A DNA stretch of 61,937 nt from Bacteroidales bacterium UBA6445 (lineage in GTDB: Bacteria > Bacteroidota > Bacteroidia > Bacteroidales > UBA932), in assembly GCA_002439585.1 (NCBI GenBank), contig DJOF01000016.1:1-61937 (forward strand), read 5' to 3'. Numbering within the stretch: the first letter of the stretch is position 1; every line of letters begins with the position of its first letter. The position numbers and the translations under genes were made by a program. Under the pieces are notes generated by a model. That model had not been told where the DNA came from and searched no databases. It saw nothing but the letters and a program-made list of their open reading frames with translations. Positions 17,147-27,000 of this stretch are shown here, piece after piece.

Positions 17147-18271
17147 CTAAATATTTTTTGAAAAGTCATTAAGAGCGTCAATTATGGAGTTTACCCAAAA
17201 GTCAACATTATGTCTGACAGATGGATGTGCTGCCGCAAGAATCAATTTGTCCTTGTGGCGATATTTTGTCAGACTCAATTTTCTATCATCCGACCACACA
17301 ATTTCGCCATTAACCTGATTATCCATTACATAAGACCCAGCAAGGTCGAAAGTCCCTCCAAAGATAATGACATCGGGGTTGTAAAGCCTAACTTGTTCAA
17401 CGAATATATCCTTCCAATTGTCATCGAAAGCTTTCATCCATTTATTATCCGACGAACTTGTCAATCCAGGCATCTTGCTCAGGTTAATCCAACATGTGTT
17501 CAACAGAACATCTCCCATCTCCGGATCATTCCTTATGTAATCCATTTCGCTATAATGCTTGCCATTGCGAAATCCATAAATTGCGTATATCACTCGTTGC
17601 CAGGTCCTATTCGGCCATGCATGATTCTCCGATTGTTTTTTCAGCAACAGTGGAAAATCCCATCCTCCTCCATAAGGGATTATCCGCCCCAGATCGTCTT
17701 TGGACGTATCGTCATAAGGCTCTTTCAATACAATCATAATTTTGGGCTTTGTCAAAAGATATGATTTAGCGTCGGTGACTCCGTCATAAATAGGCCATAT
17801 ATTATCTGAACCAATCCCTGACATAAGTTTGTTAGTGATTGCCCGGTTCCATACTTTAGTGGACATATTCCACTGTGCCGCCATCAGCCGTTCCGCCTCC
17901 GTCTTCGGATCCAGTATTTTCTGACTAAATCCCTCCTTAGAAGTATACCTGTCAAGATGAATGGGGACGATTGACTTAACCGTCTTACCGCACAGCAAGG
18001 CATAGCTAATCTCTCTTGCCGTACTTTTCCCTACATATCCTCCTGGATTGACAACGAAAATCTCGTCTGCCATGTCAATCTTTGATAGATGCATATCATC
18101 CAGCATCTCCTTAGTTCCGGCTGTCCACACCTCGTCATCTCCACTGTGTCCGAAGAGGCCGACAGAAATGACGATATTCCCTTCAAGGGTGAGTTCCTTC
18201 TGCACGCGAAAAAAGTCATCCTTGAAGCGCGTGCTGCCGCAGAGGGTCACTACTTTGTATTTACCTTGCAT
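17147..18271 (-). CDS. Fusion: nucleoside-deoxyribosyltransferase-like + uracil-DNA-glycosylase-like
   Basis: A 374 aa two-domain protein, last gene of the defence-type operon, starting 11 nt after the Res stop. Domain 1 (about 1-105) has CGSTRF at 11-16, KIDMADEIFVVNPGGYVG at 64-81 and STAREISYA at 83-91. This is the nucleoside 2-deoxyribosyltransferase/DUF4406-like pattern, with E87 in the position of the nucleophile. Domain 2 (about 175-374, the right size for a UDG fold) has IMIVLKEPYDD at 178-188, resembling the motif-1 loop of uracil-DNA glycosylases, then NPDVIIFGGT, then AAAHPSVR with HPS at 349-351, resembling motif 2. The linker 106-174 is helical in appearance. Domain 1 assignment is fairly secure; domain 2 is inference from motif order and spacing. 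It may process modified bases or nucleotides in invading DNA. Confidence 0.65.
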   Translation of the reverse strand: MQGKYKVVTLCGSTRFKDDFFRVQKELTLEGNIVISVGLFGHSGDDEVWTAGTKEMLDDMHLSKIDMADEIFVVNPGGYVGKSTAREISYALLCGKTVKSIVPIHLDRYTSKEGFSQKILDPKTEAERLMAAQWNMSTKVWNRAITNKLMSGIGSDNIWPIYDGVTDAKSYLLTKPKIMIVLKEPYDDTSKDDLGRIIPYGGGWDFPLLLKKQSENHAWPNRTWQRVIYAIYGFRNGKHYSEMDYIRNDPEMGDVLLNTCWINLSKMPGLTSSSDNKWMKAFDDNWKDIFVEQVRLYNPDVIIFGGTFDLAGSYVMDNQVNGEIVWSDDRKLSLTKYRHKDKLILAAAHPSVRHNVDFWVNSIIDALNDFSKNI

Positions 18272-18282
18272 AAACGCCGAAT

Positions 18283-21200
18283 TTATCTTACAAGTGTCAT
18301 CAGCTGGTCAAAGCTGTCAATTTTTCCATAGCGGACATCAGAGGTTGACAACTGCTCGAACAATTTTTCCGCGCAGGCGATTTTTCCGGATTCGATTCCC
18401 CGCAAATCGAGTGAGGACATTGAGCCCTTCGTCTCTGCCACAAAATATATATGCTTTACCTTACCTTCTTCGAATGCTATTGCCCAGTCCGGGGAATAAT
18501 TCCCGACAGGAGTAGGTATGTGGAATCCTTTAGGCAACTTAGCATATACGATGACTTCTTTGGCTGCGTCAAGCTGTTCAACGAACTTTCTCTCGATGCT
18601 GTCTTTTGATGTGCCGTCCGTGAACACATAATCCACAATGCTTTTCTTTCCCTCGTAGGCCCTGTCCAATGTGGTATGCTTCTCTTGGGTAAAGATGTCG
18701 CTTGAGTACTCGCCATCGACCTGGTTGTAACTTATTCTTTCAACAATAATCGTGGCTTTCTGTTCCAGAATCAAACGAGACACCTTTTGGATAAACTCCT
18801 CAGGATTGGCCGCATACATACCAAACTTTGACGGTCTTATCCTGGACAATATCTCTGCGACAGTCTTTCTGGTAAGCTTCGTGTTCGCTGCGACAGCTCC
18901 GAGCAAATCATATTTAATCCCCGAGACTCTTCTGGAGCGGAGTGTCTCACGGGATGTCGATTCATTTCCCAGCATACTTCCTTCCTTCAAGTCTTTTCCG
19001 GAAAGTGTCTCTCTCTGAATGCCGCTCGTGACCACATAACTCAGTTCGGAAACCACCAGCTCTCTATCAATCGCAGCGACTGCCTTCTCAATAAGTTCAG
19101 CGCTGTCGAAGTTGACTTTATAGGCATATTTGTGATTGATCCTGTGCCACAGCTGCTGAAATTCTTTTTTGGAGAAATTGCCGTTCAACTTATTCTCCGG
19201 AGTCTGCGGCTTACTTGCATCTTCAATCATGCCGTCAAGGGCATGAGGATCGAATATGCTCTGGACGCGCTTATAGACTTGTTCCGTATATGGCTCAAGG
19301 TCGTCTGTCAAAGGAACCAATTTATTATCTGCAAGCGCTTCCCGGAATGTGTCTGTAACACTGCCGTCCTTATGTATGTAATCATTCTGCCTGAGTTGGA
19401 AATAAATGTCGCTGGCCATCTCCTTGCTGGCGGTAATGCTCGTGCCGTCAGCCGAAGTGAATATCTTACCGACGAAGAAATCGATGTCCGCCTTTGTCGG
19501 CCTGTCGTAAAGGTCCTCGCGAATCTTATTCTGCAGGTCAGAGACAAATGCCGCATACCCTTCCGAAGCGACAACCGTCAGTCTGTTTATCTTCTGCACT
19601 TCCTCGCCAAGGACATCGATGTCCTGACGCACTCCTTTTGAGTTGACGCACAGACGCAGCCCTCGTCCGACTTCCTGACGCTTTTGGGAAACGCTGCCGG
19701 ATTGTCTCAAGGAGCATATCTGGAAGACATTGGGGTTATCCCAACCTTCGCGAAGAGCGGAATGGGAGAAAATGAAACGGACTGGTTCATCGAGACTCAG
19801 CAGCCGCTCCTTGTTCTTGAGTATCAGGTCATAAGCCGAAATGTCGTCACTAATGTCGCTGCCCCGCTTCATTTCACTGTTGACGGCATGACCCTTTTTG
19901 TCTATAGAGAAATATCCCGAATGAGTCTCATGGGCACCTATGCCGCTGAGATAACTCATATAATCAGGATTGTACAGGTTTGAGCACTCGGATAGCTGCT
20001 CCTTGTATTCCTCCTCGAAGATTTCCCCATATCTTCCCAGAATCTGGTTACCCTCTTCATCGTATTTGCGATAATTGGCGACCTCATCGATAAAGAACAA
20101 GGAAAGACATTTGATTCCACGCTTGAACAGCTGCGCTTCCTTCCGGAGGTGAGCCTTTATCGTCTCCCTTATCTGGATGCGTGCCTTATATTCTGCGGTC
20201 ACATTCCCTATAGCTTCCTTGATATGCAGAATCACACCATTACCGAAAGTGACGCTGCAATCAGCCGTATTGAATTGATTGACTTTAATCTCCGATATGA
20301 CAAATCCTCTGTACTGCTCCATCTCTCCGGAAAGCCAGTACAAGTCGTCTCCTTCGGACAGGTTCTTCAGCACTCTTTTGATGTTTCCACCTTTATTTCG
20401 GATTTCAAATTCCAGACGTGCCTGAGGAGCGTGGTCTTTGGATATTATGATGTCTTCCAAATATGCATAGCTGTCGGTTCCCTTCAAGTTCCTCAAGTCA
20501 AAACCGACGACCTCAATCTGCTTGACAAGACGCTTGTTGTAGGCATCAAGAGCATCAAGCACATACACCGGATTGTGGGTCTCCTTGTGAGTCGCCGAAT
20601 AGTTGAGTGTGAAAAGCGGCTTGAACCTTGACAGCGCCGTCTGTGTCGCCGTGCCGCCCATTTTCTGAGGCTCATCCAGAATCACGATCGGACGATTGGC
20701 CGCAATCACATCGATAGGACGGCGCGAACCGAACTCGTCACGCTTATCGTAAATGATACGGGCCGCCTTATTGCTCGCGCCCTCCTTCAGGGACGAATTG
20801 AACGCCTGAGTGTTGATAATCATCACCGAGATGTCCGCACTCTGTGAGAAGATGTCAATCTGATTCAGATTGTCGGAATTATAGATGAAATAGCGGGCCT
20901 TCTTGCCGTACAGCTCCATAAAGTGGTCAACGGTGATGTCGAAACTCTTCTTCACACCCTCACGTATGGCCACGCTCGGCACCACGACTATGAACTTCGT
21001 CCACCCGAACTTTTTGTTCATCTCGAACATCGTCTTGATATAGACGTATGTCTTTCCGGTTCCGGTCTCCATCTCCACGTCCAGCTGGCAGTGCCCGAGT
21101 TTCTTGACGAGGTCGCTGGATTGCCGGATGTTTTCCGATGCCTGGATTCTGTGGATATTCTTCAGAAGTTCTTCTTCGGAGAGAACGACATCTGCATTTT

Positions 21201-21381
21201 TATATCCCGTGTCCTCTTCATCGTCAGAAAACTCCAGCTCGCTTGCCTTCCGGGCAAGGTAAGCGCTGCCTTTATCCACCTTGTACTCTAAAGCATCCTG
21301 ATTGGGCTGACCGTTGAAGACTTCGATAACGCTGTCAACCGCATCAGTCTGGTATTTCTGTATCTTGAATTGAAGTTTCAT
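18283..21381 (-). CDS. res: Type III restriction enzyme Res-like helicase-nuclease
   Basis: A 1032 aa superfamily-2 helicase with C-terminal nuclease. Walker A METGTGKT contains GTGKT at 107-111. The Walker B equivalent is DEPQ at 236-239. HSALREGWDNPNVFQICSLRQS followed by QEVGRGLRL covers helicase motifs V-VI. At the C-terminus SPDW (D965) and AETKG (E983, K985) form a PD-(D/E)xK nuclease signature, as in type III Res subunits. It begins 1 nt after the Mod stop. With Mod it should cleave between head-to-head unmodified sites; recognition sequence unknown. Confidence 0.88.
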   Translation of the reverse strand: MKLQFKIQKYQTDAVDSVIEVFNGQPNQDALEYKVDKGSAYLARKASELEFSDDEEDTGYKNADVVLSEEELLKNIHRIQASENIRQSSDLVKKLGHCQLDVEMETGTGKTYVYIKTMFEMNKKFGWTKFIVVVPSVAIREGVKKSFDITVDHFMELYGKKARYFIYNSDNLNQIDIFSQSADISVMIINTQAFNSSLKEGASNKAARIIYDKRDEFGSRRPIDVIAANRPIVILDEPQKMGGTATQTALSRFKPLFTLNYSATHKETHNPVYVLDALDAYNKRLVKQIEVVGFDLRNLKGTDSYAYLEDIIISKDHAPQARLEFEIRNKGGNIKRVLKNLSEGDDLYWLSGEMEQYRGFVISEIKVNQFNTADCSVTFGNGVILHIKEAIGNVTAEYKARIQIRETIKAHLRKEAQLFKRGIKCLSLFFIDEVANYRKYDEEGNQILGRYGEIFEEEYKEQLSECSNLYNPDYMSYLSGIGAHETHSGYFSIDKKGHAVNSEMKRGSDISDDISAYDLILKNKERLLSLDEPVRFIFSHSALREGWDNPNVFQICSLRQSGSVSQKRQEVGRGLRLCVNSKGVRQDIDVLGEEVQKINRLTVVASEGYAAFVSDLQNKIREDLYDRPTKADIDFFVGKIFTSADGTSITASKEMASDIYFQLRQNDYIHKDGSVTDTFREALADNKLVPLTDDLEPYTEQVYKRVQSIFDPHALDGMIEDASKPQTPENKLNGNFSKKEFQQLWHRINHKYAYKVNFDSAELIEKAVAAIDRELVVSELSYVVTSGIQRETLSGKDLKEGSMLGNESTSRETLRSRRVSGIKYDLLGAVAANTKLTRKTVAEILSRIRPSKFGMYAANPEEFIQKVSRLILEQKATIIVERISYNQVDGEYSSDIFTQEKHTTLDRAYEGKKSIVDYVFTDGTSKDSIERKFVEQLDAAKEVIVYAKLPKGFHIPTPVGNYSPDWAIAFEEGKVKHIYFVAETKGSMSSLDLRGIESGKIACAEKLFEQLSTSDVRYGKIDSFDQLMTLVR

Positions 21382-21382
21382 A

Positions 21383-23389
21383 CTATAATACTTTCGTCAC
21401 GGTGTCCGGCGCATAAGTCCTGAATATCTGCTCGAAATTTGTCGCCGTACTGTCGTTTGACAGTGACTTGTCGCGCAGAACGGCATACTGAGGCTGCATC
21501 TTGGCGATGGCAGTTACAACTTCATCATCGATGTCCATGTCAAAACACGCGACAAGGTAATTGTCCGCCACATTGAAGACCTGTTTCCCGGCAATGACAG
21601 TCGTCTCAATCTTGCTGTCCAATGTCGCGCCCAGCTCCAGCATCACCTGGAAGAGAAGGTCTTCCGGAGTCCTATCGTCTTTGACATTGTCCACCTGGTT
21701 GAACAGATTGGCCTGTGTTGTGTCGGCTGGCGAATAATACACGTCCTGCATATTCGATGAATCCAGTTTCAGGACACGGAATCCGGTGTCGAGGTTCTGT
21801 GTGGTGAGAGGGTTATCCTCCTTGATCTTCCTGCCGGCCCGGCGGATGCGCTCCTTGCCGATTTCGCAGATGTTTTTATAGCCGGCTTTATAGGCTTCAC
21901 TCTTTTCGTCAGTAAGTTCGGGTAGTTGCACCATAATGAATTTACGATTACCCCCGTCCTCAGCGTTGAGTTGCATCACGGCATGGGCGGTAGTGGCGGA
22001 GCCGCTGAAGAAGTCAAGGATAATGCAATCTGTATCGTTTGGAGTAGCCATTTTAATGAACGATAATATAGTTTCCTCATCTTTAGGAAAAGGGAATAGC
22101 CCTTTGTGACCGAACAAAGAATCAAGTCTTTTAGATGCACCTCTTCCATCTTTATAAAATACGCTTGCCATTACCTCATATTCTGTTTCTTTTAAGTATC
22201 GTTTCAAACATGGAACAGAATTCTCGTCTTCACCAAAATGGATTCTTTTCTCTGCTAATAGTTTTGGAAGATTTTGTATTCCAAAACGCCAACCGCCAGA
22301 TGGAACTTTGCAAGGTCTCTGATTTATTGGGTGAAGAATATCAAATCTTCCACCAGTTCCAGTTCCTTGGGATATATCACCAGGAAAATAAATTCCTTTT
22401 TCATCGACACATTTATAATGCGAGTGAGCTTTCGCGGGTGAACTATCTGGCAGAGATTTATAGAAAGAACGTAGCCTTTTTTCTATTGCATGATTGTCAT
22501 TGTGGTAGATACCTTTTAGACGCTCATATTCTCTGTAGATTTCTTCTAATCCCGTTTTTTTAGTTTTCCAATATTCGTATGTGGATTTTTTTGATTCGTT
22601 GATAGAAACGAGACGATTTCTGTTATATACAAGGCAATACTCGTGATTTATTGCGATTTGCGCAGCCATAGATTTGCGTCCTTGTTCCCAAATTAAACAA
22701 GCGACAAAGTTCTCTTTCCCAAACAATTCATCGCAAACCGTCCTAAGATTCCCCACCTCATTATCATCAATTGAAATAAATATCACCCCATCCTCGGTCA
22801 GCAAGTCCCTTGCAACCTTGAGCCTCGGGTAAATCATATTAAGCCAATCCGTGTGGAATCGTCCGTTGCTCTCGGTGTTCGTCACAAGACGCCGCCCCTG
22901 CTCATCGAACTGCCCGGAGTTTGCAAGGTACTCGGAAGTTGACTCCGCAAAGTCGTCCTCATAGACGAAGTCGTTGCCGGTGTTGTATGGCGGGTCGATG
23001 TAAATCATCTTCACCTTGTGCAAATATGTCTCCTTCAGGCATTTCAGAACATCAAGGTTGTCACCCTCGATGTAGAGATTCCTGGTGTTGTCAAAATCCA
23101 CGCTTTCTTCTCTGCACGGACGCAAGGTCGCATTGATTGGAGAGTTGGCCAGCAAGATTGCCTTTTTCTTGTCCGGCCAAGTGAACTGATAGCGTTCCTC
23201 CTTGCCGGAGATAATCTCAGAGGAAAGATTCTGCTGCAACTTCTCGAAGTCCACCTTATGCCTGAGTATGGGACTGCCGTCCGGCTCATAACCAGTGATT
23301 GTCTCGGTCACGCAGTCGGGGAACAGCGAGGCTATCTTATCAATGTTTGCCTGCACGCCATCGACGCTTTGCATATTCAACTTTTCCAT
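21383..23389 (-). CDS. mod: Type III-like adenine-N6 DNA methyltransferase (Mod)
   Basis: A 668 aa site-specific methylase of the beta group: catalytic motif IV DPPYNTG begins at residue 132 and the AdoMet motif I FFSGSATT lies later (FSGS at 461-464). The segment between (about 210-440) should hold the target-recognition domain and is the part most likely to vary between strains. In type III systems Mod supplies specificity for both modification and cleavage. It follows DUF4391 by 5 nt and precedes Res by 1 nt. Confidence 0.9.
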   Translation of the reverse strand: MEKLNMQSVDGVQANIDKIASLFPDCVTETITGYEPDGSPILRHKVDFEKLQQNLSSEIISGKEERYQFTWPDKKKAILLANSPINATLRPCREESVDFDNTRNLYIEGDNLDVLKCLKETYLHKVKMIYIDPPYNTGNDFVYEDDFAESTSEYLANSGQFDEQGRRLVTNTESNGRFHTDWLNMIYPRLKVARDLLTEDGVIFISIDDNEVGNLRTVCDELFGKENFVACLIWEQGRKSMAAQIAINHEYCLVYNRNRLVSINESKKSTYEYWKTKKTGLEEIYREYERLKGIYHNDNHAIEKRLRSFYKSLPDSSPAKAHSHYKCVDEKGIYFPGDISQGTGTGGRFDILHPINQRPCKVPSGGWRFGIQNLPKLLAEKRIHFGEDENSVPCLKRYLKETEYEVMASVFYKDGRGASKRLDSLFGHKGLFPFPKDEETILSFIKMATPNDTDCIILDFFSGSATTAHAVMQLNAEDGGNRKFIMVQLPELTDEKSEAYKAGYKNICEIGKERIRRAGRKIKEDNPLTTQNLDTGFRVLKLDSSNMQDVYYSPADTTQANLFNQVDNVKDDRTPEDLLFQVMLELGATLDSKIETTVIAGKQVFNVADNYLVACFDMDIDDEVVTAIAKMQPQYAVLRDKSLSNDSTATNFEQIFRTYAPDTVTKVL

Positions 23390-23394
23390 GGTAT

Positions 23395-24048
23395 TTATAG
23401 TTTCTTTTTTAATTCAACTAAGGCTCTGTGCAGCTCGAATTTCTTATTTGGCTGCGTTTCCGCCTGCACTTTTCGCTCAAGGCAGGCGATCTCACTCACT
23501 AAAGCCGCCCTCTGTTCAGTCCGGATTATCGCTTCCTTGATGTTCTTTTCTTCGGACATTATACTATCTCCGGCGATTGTTCTTACATACGATTCGTATA
23601 TACTGTCCATAGTGTCGCCGGACAGAGTGAGACAGGCAGAATCTTCCGGCAGCCAATCGGTACTGAAAGTCTTGATAATCCTGTAATGCTTCCCTGATTC
23701 GCTTACCTGCCCCAATGGCTCTTTATAGTTTATCAGAAAGCGAGTCTCCTCTTTGAAGAGGAGAATAAACAGCGTATGACGAGGTATCATCTCATCGATG
23801 AAAGAGAATATGTTTTCCGCAAGGTCACGCTCCTTCATCGTCGCGAGGAACACCGCGATTTCGTGCACGTTTTTTCCGTCACGGACATTTATCGTGGAAG
23901 GAGCGAGCTTTGCAAGCCACTCTATGCGTTCGATTTTCCGGGTGAAGTTTTCCTTCATCCGGACATTCGCTCCCAAGTTGTCGATAAACGCCTTCTTTGG
24001 AACGAGCCTTTCTATGAGCGTCTGCTGCGGAAACAAATCTCTAATCAT
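23395..24048 (-). CDS. DUF4391 protein of the restriction operon
   Basis: A 217 aa protein with no catalytic motif I recognise. It has an N-terminal MIRDLFPQQTLIERLVPKKAFI, a central EIAVFLATMKERD...FIDEMIPRHTLFILLF, a DWLPEDSACLTLSGDTMDSIYESYVR segment, and a C-terminal coiled-coil-like stretch with EIACLERKVQAE near the end. This matches what I know of DUF4391, a family usually found between an SNF2-type helicase and a type III-like Mod. Its ATG overlaps the helicase stop by 4 nt. By context it is a bridging or assembly subunit (inference). Confidence 0.75.
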   Translation of the reverse strand: MIRDLFPQQTLIERLVPKKAFIDNLGANVRMKENFTRKIERIEWLAKLAPSTINVRDGKNVHEIAVFLATMKERDLAENIFSFIDEMIPRHTLFILLFKEETRFLINYKEPLGQVSESGKHYRIIKTFSTDWLPEDSACLTLSGDTMDSIYESYVRTIAGDSIMSEEKNIKEAIIRTEQRAALVSEIACLERKVQAETQPNKKFELHRALVELKKKL

Positions 24049-27000
24049 TTCTTCTCACGTATTATCAGGAATGAAATAAGTTCAAAGTCGTCCAGGCCTT
24101 TGATGTCATCCAGAAGGGCAGTTGTCTCGCCTTCGGAGAACAGACTCATTATGTCGGATTCTTCCTTGACTTCGGCAATGCTTTTTACGGCAGTATGCAA
24201 TAACGCGCTGTAGCGTTCCATCCGTTTTCCGTCGTCGGTTTCCCTGTTGACTTCAGCGCACAGGTCTCTGTCGTATTCAGTCTTTCCTTTGCAGAGGTGA
24301 CGCATCGTATCCAAAAGATTCTTCGGGTGCAGATAATCGCAAAGGACCTGGCCGTCATCTGCAAGATAAACCATATAGAAAGGATGCAGAAGATTCTTCT
24401 TTCCGATGTTTACGGCATTGTTGCGGTTCTTCAGTATGAAGATGACTCCAGGCCTTGCGTGTTCGGAGGACTGGGCAACAGCTTCCAGACCAAACGGCGC
24501 ATGCTCAATGTCCGGATGCTCCTTCACATAAGACAGCAAATCCATTCTGAACTCATTGAGCCCGAGGTCCATGATGTTTATGCCCGTATCCATGTCCTCG
24601 ATGTCTACAACTTCCTCCTGAAGCCGTTTAAGCTGTCCAAGTCGATACTGCAAGTCCGCCTCTTCTCCTGCGGACAACGGGTTACCGGTTCCGGCAGCCG
24701 TCAAAATTGTGGCCTTCATTCTGCTCTCGACTCTCCCTTTGAGCTTGATGTAGTCGTCGAGTTCCATGTCGGGCCAATAATTGACCAGCTGTATGCAGTC
24801 GTTTGTCGAGCCTATCCGGTCAATTCGTCCGAACCGCTGGATAATCCGGACCGGGTTCCAGTGGATGTCGTAGTTTATCAGATAATCGCAGTCCTGAAGG
24901 TTCTGGCCTTCACTGATGCAGTCTGTCGCTATCAAGATGTCTATATCTTCCTTCGCATCAGGAAAGAGCGTGTCACGGTCTTTAGACTTCGGTGAGAAGA
25001 ATGTAAGGATATTGTTGAATCCGGGAGTGAAATTCTTTATCGTGCACTTTCCGTCAGAATTTCCGGTCACAATGGCCGTGTTAAGACCAAGCCTCTCCTT
25101 GATTCTGACGGACAGATTCTCATACAAGTATTCGGCAGTGTCGGCAAAGGCCGTGAATATTAGAATCTTGTGATTGTTGTCATTTATCGGGTGCTCGAAT
25201 TTATGGCGAATATCTTCGATAAGCATCTGAAGCTTGCTGTCATGTTCGGGAGTTATGTCCTTGAGCATGAACAGGAGCAAGTCAAGCTGGGTTTTGTCTG
25301 CTTCCAGATCACGCCGCCACGATATGTAGTCCATATCCGCAAGCCTTATGGATGTCTTTTTATTGATGACTATATCGTCTTCGAGTTCAAGGCCTTCGAG
25401 GCCAATGTCCGGAATCCGAACGACGCTCGCTGACTTTCTCAGGCCATATTCATCAATCGCGCTTAATACATTGCCAATACCTTCGCGTATCCTCGCAAGT
25501 GTGAGTCTGAACGAGTTTACAGAACTCTCAAGCCGCTTTAAAAGATTCGCCGCCATGAGATTGCGAAGTCCTTTCTCACGACCGTCTATTGACAAACCTT
25601 CTCCTTCGTAGTCAATGGAATAATCGTCTTTTGCACTTTCCAGCAAGTACAACGAAGGAGTATAGTATGAGAGATTAAGTGAGTTCAACGACTCCGCTAT
25701 GTCTTTGAAATTTATTGCGGAATCAAGGTCTGTCAGAGCAGGCCGTCTGGATATGGGGGTAAGCCTTTCCGGAAATTTTCCGATGTCTTTCGTGTCATAA
25801 TACTTCATGATGTGGCTTCGGCTGCGGGCGATTGTGACAGCGTCAAGCACCTGGAAGAAGTCAAAACTCAAATCGGACAATAATTGCTCGGTGGTACGTC
25901 CCTCAATCGGAAGCTTAGCCCATCTGTTATAAGCGGTTTGTGCTGCGCGGAAGATGTCATCAATTCCCTTGCCCAGACCCAATGCGTCATTTATAATCTG
26001 TGATTTCCCCTCGTATGCCAGTTGGAGCTGGTTTTTCAAATCGTTGAAACGGTTGTTGACAGGTGTGGCGCTGAGCATCAGGACCTTGGTCTTAACGCCG
26101 GGGCGAATGACCTTATTCATCAGCCTCTGGTAGCGATTCTCTTTTCTTGGCGGAGTTTCTGTCTCCGGGAAGTCTTCAACCTCGTCTATATTTCCCCCGT
26201 TTCTAAAATTATGGCTTTCGTCTATCACTATCAGGTCATAATTGCCCCAATTGACATTGGCAAGATCCAGTCCGTTGCTTTCGCCATGTTCTCTGGACAA
26301 ATCCGTATGAAACAGTATATCATATCTTAGCCTATCTCCGGCTATAGGGTTGTTCTTATAATTGGCTCTGTAATTCTGCCAGTTGCCATTCAGTTTCTTC
26401 GGGCAGAGCACCAGCACGGATTTATTCTTGTTCTCGTAGTATTTGATTACAGCAAGCGCCGTGAATGTCTTTCCAAGACCCACACTGTCCGCAAGGATAC
26501 ACCCGTTGTATTTTTCCAACTTGTTGATGATTGCCAAAGCAGCGTCCTTCTGGAAGTTATAGAGCTTATTCCATATCAGGCTGTTCTTGAAGCCTGTACG
26601 CTCATTGGGCAAAACATCCTCTGAAATGTCTTCAAGGAACTCTCTGAAAATGTTGTATAGGGTGATGAAGTAGATGTATTCCGGAGCATTTTCCTGATAG
26701 ACAGTATCGATATAATCAAGTACCTTTTCCGTGACATCCGAAAACTTGTCATCATTGTCCCACAGCGAATTGAAGATGCTCAGATAACTGTCTGACGCCG
26801 GCGATGGCAAGACATTGACCATGCTATATACTTCGTTCCCCCTGACGCATCCCAGCTGTGAAGTCGTAAAATCATTGAAAGGCACATATACAGTATCAGA
26901 TTCACCGGAAAGGTGAAGGAATCCGCCCATCTGCTCATCGGAAGAATTTGATTTGAATTCCGCCTTTCTGCGAATCCAATCTGCACATTCTTTTGCGATG

